DNA of 7,738 nt from Deltaproteobacteria bacterium (lineage in GTDB: Bacteria > Myxococcota_A > SURF-8). Below, in pieces: positions 1 through 5,928 of this stretch (the stretch's first letter is position 1; each line of letters starts with the position of its first letter). The translations under genes and the position numbers were made by a program. The stretch lies in contig JAKQSH010000377.1 of the NCBI GenBank assembly GCA_029570245.1, positions 1 to 7,738 of the forward strand, read 5' to 3'. The notes under the pieces are model-generated. The model saw nothing but the letters and a program-made list of their open reading frames with translations. It had not been told where the DNA came from and did not search any database.

Positions 1-1518
1 CTTGAACTTCAGAGTGTCAGGATTGCCTTCCGGGTCCTGTGAAATATGCCCGTAAAAGTCCAGCGCAGTTCCGGGCTCGACGTTGATAGTGTCTGGAGCC
101 GGCGAGCCGTGCGGTTCAAGCGAGAATCTTGCTATGGGAATTTTGTTGGGAGCGCCGACCGTTGCATAAATAGGGGCATAAAAGTTTGTGCTGCCGTTTA
201 CATTGGTGGCAACCACCAGCTGGCAGTTATAATCTTCAACATACCTATCAGGCTTTATTGTAAGCTCCAGAGTGTCTTCGCTGTATGGGTTGATGGTTCT
301 CTGAGTGTCGCCGCCTTCTGAAAATTCGAAATAAGTCATCCAGTCTCCGTCAAAGAGGTCGATTCTGAGGAAACGAATCTCGATGGGATCGGAGGTAGTG
401 TTTTTAAGAACGATCGGCAGTGTCTTTTCCGAGCCGGATTCCACAGTACCGAAATCTACCGGGTAAGGCAGAATCTGAATTTCCGGAATAATCGCAGCTC
501 CGCCGATGGGAACATCGACCAGTGTTTCTATCGTGTCACCTTCAAGCTTGTAGCCGAAGCGCAGCTTCGCCATAAACGATTTCTCCGTTTCGGGCTCGAA
601 AACGACAGTAAAAGCAAGTGACTGCCTGCCGATGAGTTCAACGGGGTTCGTTTCGGATACTGCGACACCGTGATCGGATCGTTCAACCGAGAAAACCTGG
701 TCGGTGTCGTCAACTATTTCAGCTCTTACCAAGGTAAGCTTGGCCGTACCTTCTCCAAGGTTCATCGCTGAAATGCTGTGACGGTTACCAAGGGAACCCA
801 GCGGCACGGTACCGAAGTCTATAGCCGGCTCACTGGTGCCGAACTCAGCCTCGCCCACAGGCGCAATAACTTCAGCACTGACAGAAATTTCGAGTGAAGG
901 AAGATTGTCGGAATCGTTGCTGATTGTGACGACATTGGAAATGCTGCCCAATTTCTGCGGTTGAAGCTTGATGTAAAATGTTACGGTTTCACCGGGCTGG
1001 ACACCTGAAGACTCAGGATAATCAAGCAGCGAGAAAGAAGTGTCCACAGTGTCGGACCAGGTGGCGCCGAAAAGCATGAAGCTGGTATTGCCTTCGTTTC
1101 TGATGGTTATTTCAGCCGTCGGAGTTGTATTGCTTTCGACTTCTCCGAAGTCGATGCTGTTGCCGGGATTCAGCACCAGCGTACGGGTTTCTTCGCTTCC
1201 GTCGCCATCGCTGCCGGAGCAGAATTCAGGCAGAACGCAAACGGCTTTTCCGGCCACACCCTCACAGCATGAACCGCTCATAACGGCGTCGCATTCGCCG
1301 GTTGTAATACACAACTGAGAGCAGTAGTTGACCGAACCGGAAGCAATGCACATGGAACCTGCGCATTCCGAGTCCTGGGTACAGCTTTCACCCATAACTT
1401 TGTCTCCGGCGACATCGCCGTCTCCGCCGTCTTCGGAGCCGCTGTCACCGCCACAGCCGGAAAGCAGCAGCAAAGCCAATATTGCAGACAAAAAAATCAG
1501 ACGATAAATGCGGTTCAT
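1..1518 (-). CDS. Secreted lipoprotein with Cys-rich head, three choice-of-anchor-D (ASH-like) repeats and a PKD-like domain; 3' end outside window
   Basis: An open frame of 506 codons starts at the ATG at 1518-1516 and reaches the window edge without a stop, so the C-terminus is missing. The N-terminus is a lipoprotein signal: basic MNRIYR, a hydrophobic run at residues 7-19, and lipobox LSGC with Cys22 as the likely lipidated residue, followed by a Gly/Asp/Ser linker. Residues 46-100 hold ten cysteines (46, 52, 57, 66, 70, 76, 84, 85, 94, 100), a disulfide-rich module recalling the dickkopf-like Cys-rich segments of deltaproteobacterial surface proteins. Three repeats follow, each opening with a DFG-x-V motif at D123, D234 and D355 (spacing 111 and 121 residues), typical of ASH/choice-of-anchor-D beta-sandwiches. 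From about residue 459 an ARFS start and an SQDPEGNP motif (493-500) indicate a PKD-like Ig fold. Start support: purine-rich SD GAGGAAGGG at 1532-1524 and its own promoter. Probable envelope-anchored surface or adhesion-type protein; the ligand is unknown. Confidence 0.87.
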   Translation of the reverse strand, partial: MNRIYRLIFLSAILALLLLSGCGGDSGSEDGGDGDVAGDKVMGESCTQDSECAGSMCIASGSVNYCSQLCITTGECDAVMSGSCCEGVAGKAVCVLPEFCSGSDGDGSEETRTLVLNPGNSIDFGEVESNTTPTAEITIRNEGNTSFMLFGATWSDTVDTSFSLLDYPESSGVQPGETVTFYIKLQPQKLGSISNVVTISNDSDNLPSLEISVSAEVIAPVGEAEFGTSEPAIDFGTVPLGSLGNRHSISAMNLGEGTAKLTLVRAEIVDDTDQVFSVERSDHGVAVSETNPVELIGRQSLAFTVVFEPETEKSFMAKLRFGYKLEGDTIETLVDVPIGGAAIIPEIQILPYPVDFGTVESGSEKTLPIVLKNTTSDPIEIRFLRIDLFDGDWMTYFEFSEGGDTQRTINPYSEDTLELTIKPDRYVEDYNCQLVVATNVNGSTNFYAPIYATVGAPNKIPIARFSLEPHGSPAPDTINVEPGTALDFYGHISQDPEGNPDTLKFK

Positions 1519-1575
1519 GGCAACCCTTCCTCGTAATTGGATCAATACAAAATCCCCTTATCCGCTTATTAATGG

Positions 1576-1604
1576 ATTTTAAGACGGAAGAAGCCCAGCG
1601 TCAA
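1576..1604 (-). promoter_or_regulatory. Predicted sigma70-type promoter of the lipoprotein gene
   Basis: Read on the minus strand, -35 TTGACG (1604-1599) and -10 TAAAAT (1581-1576) are separated by exactly 17 bases. Transcription would begin near 1569, giving a leader of about 50 nt before the ATG at 1518. The position inside the 156-bp gap after rsmI suggests that the lipoprotein gene is transcribed independently of yraN-rsmI. No clear intrinsic terminator for rsmI is visible in this gap, so read-through remains possible. This is a prediction from sequence match only. Confidence 0.6.
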
Positions 1605-1674
1605 ACATCTTTGTACTTAATTTTGCACGGCAGCTCATTACAGAAAAGACCGCCTAAGACACAGTATTAAAGCT

Positions 1675-2502
1675 TCAGGTCTTCGAAACGGCTTCAAGTG
1701 CCATATTATAGGCTTCTTTACGCTTCAGACCGAACTCAAGTCGCAACTGCTCAGAAATATCACGAACCGAAAGACCGCCGGAGGCAAGCTCCGAAGCTCT
1801 TTCGGCTGCGGTATCAACTGAGACAGGTTCATCGACTGCACCCTGCACAATCAGCGTAAGCTCACCCTTCGGCTCCGACTCAGAAAATGCCGCCGCCAGA
1901 TTGCGAAGATCGCTCTGAACGAATTCTTCATACATTTTAGTCAGTTCACGACACAGAACGGCTTTTCTGTCACCCCAGATTTCGGCCATTTCAGAAAGCT
2001 GTCCGGCGGCCTTGTGTGGCGAAAGATAAGCAATCAGCGTTGCCCTTTGATGGGCCGATTCTGCCAGCCACTCCCGGCGTCTGCTCTGCTGTTCAGGTGG
2101 AAAACCCAGGAATACGAAGCGATCTGTCGGCAGACCGGAAGCTGAAAGCGCTGCCACAGCCGCGCAGGCGCCCGGAATCGGAACGACATCAATTCCCTGC
2201 TCCCGGCAGGCACGCACAAGCGGATAACCGGGATCGGAAATTGCCGGAGTTCCGGCGTCGGACACCAGCGCAATATTGCGGCCGGACTTGAGCTCCTCCA
2301 CAATTTTTTCGACACGCTGCTTTTCGTTGTGTTCATGCAGACTTTCAAGATGCGTTCGAATGTCGAAATGCGACCAGAGTTTTAATGTATGCCGTGTATC
2401 TTCGGCGTATACGACATCCACTTCCTTAAGAGTTCGTATGGCTCTGAAAGTCATATCTTCCAGATTTCCGATCGGCGTCGCTACCAGATACAAAATACCC
2501 AC
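1675..2502 (-). CDS. rsmI: 16S rRNA (cytidine(1402)-2'-O)-methyltransferase RsmI
   Basis: RsmI transfers a methyl group from S-adenosylmethionine to the 2'-OH of C1402 in the 16S rRNA decoding centre. The 275-aa product has normal family length. It carries the tetrapyrrole-methylase-fold signatures in order: LVATPIGNLEDMTFRA at residues 6-21, AEDTR at 33-37, SDAGTPAISDPG at 81-92, the PGACAAVAALSASG / LPTDRFVF / LGF stretch at 110-134, CRELTKMYEE at 184-193 and PKGELTLIV at 211-219. The last ~35 residues (SVRDIS...KRKEAYNMAL) match the small C-terminal helical/HTH segment of RsmI. The start is a GTG (2502-2500) preceded by GAGG (2513-2510) at 7-nt spacing. That SD overlaps the TGA stop of yraN, so translation is probably coupled. 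It is the second gene of the yraN-rsmI pair. Confidence 0.97.
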   Translation of the reverse strand: MGILYLVATPIGNLEDMTFRAIRTLKEVDVVYAEDTRHTLKLWSHFDIRTHLESLHEHNEKQRVEKIVEELKSGRNIALVSDAGTPAISDPGYPLVRACREQGIDVVPIPGACAAVAALSASGLPTDRFVFLGFPPEQQSRRREWLAESAHQRATLIAYLSPHKAAGQLSEMAEIWGDRKAVLCRELTKMYEEFVQSDLRNLAAAFSESEPKGELTLIVQGAVDEPVSVDTAAERASELASGGLSVRDISEQLRLEFGLKRKEAYNMALEAVSKT

Positions 2503-2511
2503 AGTTGCACC

Positions 2512-2907
2512 TCAAAGTGTAAAAGCGTTCGGAATGAATGTGATTTCCGGCGCCCCTTCCGGATAGAAAACGATACCCACCGCTCCGAAAGAAAAAGCCG
2601 TGTCGTTAAGACCTTTTTCATTAATGTACTGTTGAGCGGCTTTTATTACACGCGTCTGTTTGGGGCGTGTGATTGTTTCGAGCGGGTTTCCGTGAGAACC
2701 CAGCCAGCGGCTGCGGACTTCTACAAAACAGATTTCACCGTCTTTTTCGGCAATAATGTCGATTTCTCCACCGGAAAAACGAAAATTCACGTCAAGAATG
2801 CGATATCCGAGAGCTTCCAGATGCAGACGAGCCAGGCTTTCGCCCTCTTTCCCCATGCGGTCTTTCTCCACTGAGTATTTTTTTCCTGCACGCCCTGTTG
2901 ACACCAT
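2512..2907 (-). CDS. yraN: YraN / UPF0102 family protein (endonuclease-like fold)
   Basis: The 131-aa protein fits the UPF0102/YraN family (usually about 115-130 aa), a widespread group with a restriction-endonuclease-like core whose cellular role is not firmly established. Visible signatures are GKEGESLARLHLEALGYRIL at residues 19-38, the acidic GGEIDIIAEKDGE at 46-58, and FVEVRSR at 61-67. D50, E63 and R65 occupy the positions of the PD-(D/E)xK-type triad; Arg in place of the final Lys is common in this family. It lies directly upstream of rsmI with 9 bases between the genes, and yraN-rsmI neighbourhood is known in other bacteria. The start given is ATG at 2907-2905, but AGGAG lies only 3 nt upstream of it. 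The next codon, GTG (2904-2902), has a better 6-nt spacing and is an alternative start that removes one residue. Confidence 0.93.
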   Translation of the reverse strand: MVSTGRAGKKYSVEKDRMGKEGESLARLHLEALGYRILDVNFRFSGGEIDIIAEKDGEICFVEVRSRWLGSHGNPLETITRPKQTRVIKAAQQYINEKGLNDTAFSFGAVGIVFYPEGAPEITFIPNAFTL

Positions 2908-2926
2908 ATTCTCCTGTAAGTAGAAT
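2898..2926 (+). promoter_or_regulatory. Predicted strong sigma70-type promoter of the 549-aa gene, overlapping the yraN start
   Basis: A perfect -35 TTGACA (2898-2903), a 17-base spacer and a -10 TAGAAT (2921-2926) place transcription start near 2933, about 27 nt before the ATG at 2960. The -35 hexamer lies within the first codons of the divergent yraN, and the yraN ATG (2905-2907 on the plus strand) falls in the spacer. RNA polymerase binding here could therefore interfere with transcription entering yraN. I found no convincing promoter for yraN itself; it would have to lie inside the neighbouring gene. Confidence 0.62.
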
Positions 2927-2959
2927 GCTTCTCACGGAAGGATTGAGAGAATATCATAA

Positions 2960-4609
2960 ATGCGCGGTAACGATGCTATCATAATTAAAGTTTCTCCTCA
3001 GGATGTGCAGAAAGGCCGAACCGAGCAGATTCGGGATACAATCACCGGATTCACCGAAAGTCACGATAGCATTGTCTCTGCCGAAGGCCGCATAATTTTC
3101 GACCTCGATGAACTTGCAGTTGAAAATCAGGAGCCCGGAGAGAACAAAGACCTGCGCAAGTTTATGCAGCAACTCGACCGTGAGGTTCCGTACCTGCCGT
3201 TTTTTCTTTCCAACGACCGGGAAGACGGTCAGATTCCGCTGTACACAAGCCTTATTGTTCCGTTTTCCATAACCGGCGACTCGCTGAAATTCGAGCGCAT
3301 GAAACTTGAAAAATTCGCGCAGGAAAAGATCATGGCCATAAATGATCTCTGTGTTCTGCGCGGAATAGACACAAAAGGCTGCATTAATTATTTCTGCGAA
3401 CAACTTAACCTCGAAATCATAGAAGACACACCTGCCGACGAAAAAGCATATCCGTTCAAGCCGGAGAAGATAACCTCCGAATCTCTGAAGGATTTTTTCT
3501 CGTCCGGCTATTATTTTCACACCATCGACGCAACCGAAGAACCGGTTATTTTCATACTGGTTGACAACCCGGAAACCGCATATTACGCTGATGCGACCTT
3601 CGACATCCAACTTTTCGAATCGTCGCACTATCCGGTAATCGCGCTCGAAATGAGCCTGTTCGACCAGGCGGACAACCCGCTGAAAATGCTTTTTGTATAC
3701 GACATCAACACCCAGCGGCACCTGACGGAACTGCACACATACACCGAAATGCGTCACATCCTGACATACTTCCTGTTCAGGAACGAAGTCGGCGAACTGA
3801 TGTACGGTTTTGCACGGCTTATTGAATTTACCGAAGAGCTGCGCGAAAAAATCCAGAGCATCATTCCCAGAGCTTCATCCCAGTTGCGCGCAATTCCAAA
3901 GGCAGCACGCAATTTCGGAAAAGCGGTTGAGGAGCTTTACCGAGCACGCGATGCGGCAGAAAGTTCGAGCGAAAGCACAAAGGCCGCGAAGCAGACTGCC
4001 GACAAGCCGAAAATCACGCCAACCCAGAAAGAACTTCCTTTCGACGGTCAGGAAAGCTTCAATTTCGGGGCAGCGGAAAACGAAGAAAAAACAAGTGACC
4101 CAGAAGAGCCCTTCGCAGAATTGCGCGAATACGCCGACATTGGCGAAAGTTCGGAAACTGTCGTCGAAGAACCTGAAATACTTCAGGAAATAGAAATACT
4201 GGGAGAAAGCGGAATCGGCGGAGAAACGGAAGAGGAACCGCCGGAGAGCGCCGAAGCCGAAGAGCATCTGGTTTCATACTCCGAAAGCGGTGCATTCCCG
4301 ACCGAAGCTTTGCCTGCGCACATTCAGAAAATCGCCCGTGCGCTTTCGAAGCCTATCAGAAGACCCAGTAAAGAACTTACCGAAGAAATGACCATCAAGC
4401 CTGCTCCTACGCGCGTGATGATGCGCGGAGAAGAAGACCAGATGGAACGCATGTCACGCCGCTTCGTAATTATGCAGAACCGCCTCGATCAGAGCGAACG
4501 CGACAATATTCGGATAAAAAACGAAATGAATCAGCTGAGAGACGAATGTGAGCGCCTGGAACGTGAGAATCTGGCGCTTAAACAGCGCTGGTGGAAATTC
4601 TGGAAGTAG
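2960..4609 (+). CDS. Unrecognised 549-aa cytoplasmic protein: globular N-terminus, acidic linker, C-terminal coiled coil with WWKFWK tail
   Basis: I do not recognise this protein. The frame is open for 549 codons; an in-frame TAA directly before the ATG fixes the upstream limit, and GAGAG at 2945-2949 is a modest SD. No signal peptide or membrane segment is visible. Residues 1 to ~330 look globular, with mixed hydrophobic strands (e.g. VIFILVDN 196-203, YPVIALEMSLF 224-234, MLFVYDI 243-249) and a helical stretch to about 333. Residues ~334-445 are low-complexity and Glu/Ser/Pro-rich, probably disordered, with an isolated QKELPF peptide at 356-361. Residues ~455-490 are basic (IRRPSK 466-471). 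Residues 495-540 form regular heptads: a positions M495, F502, L509, N516, M523, C530, N537; d positions M498, M505, S512, I519, L526, L533, L540. The protein ends in WWKFWK (544-549). The coiled coil suggests self-association. Any DNA-linked or scaffold role is speculation. It is monocistronic and divergent from yraN. Confidence 0.87.
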   Translation: MRGNDAIIIKVSPQDVQKGRTEQIRDTITGFTESHDSIVSAEGRIIFDLDELAVENQEPGENKDLRKFMQQLDREVPYLPFFLSNDREDGQIPLYTSLIVPFSITGDSLKFERMKLEKFAQEKIMAINDLCVLRGIDTKGCINYFCEQLNLEIIEDTPADEKAYPFKPEKITSESLKDFFSSGYYFHTIDATEEPVIFILVDNPETAYYADATFDIQLFESSHYPVIALEMSLFDQADNPLKMLFVYDINTQRHLTELHTYTEMRHILTYFLFRNEVGELMYGFARLIEFTEELREKIQSIIPRASSQLRAIPKAARNFGKAVEELYRARDAAESSSESTKAAKQTADKPKITPTQKELPFDGQESFNFGAAENEEKTSDPEEPFAELREYADIGESSETVVEEPEILQEIEILGESGIGGETEEEPPESAEAEEHLVSYSESGAFPTEALPAHIQKIARALSKPIRRPSKELTEEMTIKPAPTRVMMRGEEDQMERMSRRFVIMQNRLDQSERDNIRIKNEMNQLRDECERLERENLALKQRWWKFWK

Positions 4610-4620
4610 CGCTGCAATCC

Positions 4621-4651
4621 GAGCCTTAGAGCGGCTCTGAATGGAGCCGTT
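4621..4651 (+). promoter_or_regulatory. Two mutually exclusive hairpins between the 549-aa gene and rocD
   Basis: GAGCC (4621-4625) can pair with GGCTC (4633-4637). The same GGCTC can instead pair with GAGCC (4644-4648) in a longer 8-bp stem, 4630-4637 with 4644-4651, including one G-T wobble and a 6-base loop TGAATG. The second hairpin is followed only by GTTTGCCTT, a poor U tract. It may be a weak terminator for the upstream gene or a leader structure for rocD. Function is not established. Confidence 0.35.
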
Positions 4652-4715
4652 TGCCTTGGTGCGTCCGGGGTGTCCGCAAAAACACACCCTAAAATTGTTT
4701 ACAGAGGTTTTTAAA

Positions 4716-5921
4716 ATGAATACTCAGCAGCTCATTGAAATGGAAAAAAAGTACATAGCCCCCAACTACAAACCGCTTGATGTGGTGATTGCAAGCGGCA
4801 ACGGTGCCTGGGTCGTGGATGTCGAAGGGAAAAAATACCTCGACTGTCTGGCCGCATACTCGGCGCTGAATCAGGGATATGTTCATCCGCGCGTTCTCAA
4901 CGTAATGATTGAGCAGGCAAAGAAGTGTTCGCTTACTTCACGCGCATTCAGAAACGATCAGCTTCCGTTCTATGCCAAAGAACTCTGCGAGCTGACGGGC
5001 TTCGAAATGATGCTGCCCATGAACACGGGAGCCGAAGCGGTTGAAACCGCATTAAAAGCGGCCCGGCTGTGGGGATACGAAGTCAAGAAAGTTGCCGAAG
5101 ATCAGGCCCGCATCATGGTTTTCTCCGGCAACTTCCACGGTCGCACTACAACCATCGTCAGTTTCTCCGACGACCCGGATTCATACGGGAAGTTCGGCCC
5201 GAAAACTCCCGGCTTCGACATAGTCGAATACGGCGACATCGAAGCGGTAAAAAAAGCGGTAACGCCGAATACTGTAGCCGTTCTTATCGAACCCATTCAG
5301 GGTGAAGCCGGAGTGCGCATTCCGCCGGAAGGATTTATGAAAGAACTCGAAGGCGTCTGCCGCGCCAACAACATGCTTTTCATCTGCGACGAAATTCAGA
5401 GCGGCCTTGGACGCACCGGAAAAATGTTCGCGCACCAGTGGGAAGGAGTAGAGCCCGATCTGGTATGCCTGGGCAAAGCGCTTTCCGCCGGTTTCTACCC
5501 GGTGTCGGCAGTAGTCGGTAAAAAGTCGGTGCTGGGACTCATCGGACCGGGCCGCCACGGTTCAACCTACGGCGGAAGCCCGCTGGCCTGCGCCATCGCA
5601 CGCGAAGCGCTCAAAGTTCTGGTGGAAGAAAAACTTATCGAAAAAGCCGCCGAACTTGGCGGATATTTCATGGACAAACTCAAAGCGATGAAGAGTCCCC
5701 ATGTAAAGACAGTTCGCGGACGCGGTCTGTGGTACGGCATCGACCTGCACCCGGAAGCAGGAGGCGCACGCAGGTTCACCGAAGCGCTTATGAAAAAAGG
5801 GCTGCTCTGCAAGGAAACTCATACGCACACAATCCGCCTGGCCCCGCCTCTTACCATAACCAAAGAAGACCTCGACTGGGCGGCGGCAACACTTTACGAA
5901 GTGCTTGAGCACAAAGGTTAA
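4716..5921 (+). CDS. rocD: Ornithine aminotransferase (ornithine--oxo-acid transaminase)
   Basis: This PLP-dependent class III aminotransferase converts L-ornithine and 2-oxoglutarate to glutamate-5-semialdehyde and glutamate, linking arginine/ornithine catabolism with proline. The start chosen is ATG 4716 (SD AGAGG at 4703-4707, 8-nt spacing), giving 401 aa, the usual bacterial RocD length. An ATG 75 bases upstream would add 25 non-conserved residues and lies in a hairpin loop. Key residues seen: PLP lysine K254 in LGKALSAG, PLP-contacting D225 and Q228 in CDEIQSGLGRTG, and HGSTYGGSPL at 281-290. Human ornithine aminotransferase substrate residues Tyr55, Tyr85, Arg180 and Glu235 correspond to Y18, Y48, R143 (GNFHGRT) and E197 (EPIQGEAGV). 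This separates it from acetylornithine aminotransferase (ArgD). It stands alone on the plus strand, and its stop lies 7 bases from the convergent trmN stop. Confidence 0.95.
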   Translation: MNTQQLIEMEKKYIAPNYKPLDVVIASGNGAWVVDVEGKKYLDCLAAYSALNQGYVHPRVLNVMIEQAKKCSLTSRAFRNDQLPFYAKELCELTGFEMMLPMNTGAEAVETALKAARLWGYEVKKVAEDQARIMVFSGNFHGRTTTIVSFSDDPDSYGKFGPKTPGFDIVEYGDIEAVKKAVTPNTVAVLIEPIQGEAGVRIPPEGFMKELEGVCRANNMLFICDEIQSGLGRTGKMFAHQWEGVEPDLVCLGKALSAGFYPVSAVVGKKSVLGLIGPGRHGSTYGGSPLACAIAREALKVLVEEKLIEKAAELGGYFMDKLKAMKSPHVKTVRGRGLWYGIDLHPEAGGARRFTEALMKKGLLCKETHTHTIRLAPPLTITKEDLDWAAATLYEVLEHKG

Positions 5922-5928
5922 AACCTGG

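Noticed and set aside
1040..1670. Plus-strand open frames of 92 and 62 codons opposite the lipoprotein gene and its upstream gap.
   Set aside because: Both overlap the signal peptide, Cys-rich region or promoter of the minus-strand lipoprotein gene and show no own ribosome site or domain.
1519..1674. A possible rsmI terminator (GGCGG pairing with CTGCC) or small RNA in the gap after rsmI.
   Set aside because: The stem is five pairs with a wobble and a 16-base loop and has no following T run. The gap is better explained by the lipoprotein promoter and leader.
2389..2874. A 161-codon plus-strand open frame across yraN and the rsmI start.
   Set aside because: It is antisense to two confidently identified genes, with no SD and no recognisable domain.
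2950..3010. TATGAT-like boxes on the minus strand as a yraN promoter.
   Set aside because: Neither TATGAT copy has a -35 with more than marginal similarity to TTGACA at 16-18 bases, so no promoter is claimed.
2954..3757. A 267-codon minus-strand open frame opposite the 549-aa gene.
   Set aside because: It lies wholly antisense to a longer gene with a good promoter and normal amino-acid make-up. Its product is a Phe/Val/Arg-rich run without motifs, as expected from an antisense shadow of a Glu/Lys-rich coding sequence.
4641..4715. An upstream ATG that would extend RocD by 25 residues.
   Set aside because: The extra residues have no counterpart in ornithine aminotransferases, there is no SD before this ATG, and it falls in a hairpin loop. 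The ATG at 4716 has an AGAGG at 8-nt spacing and gives the normal 401 aa.
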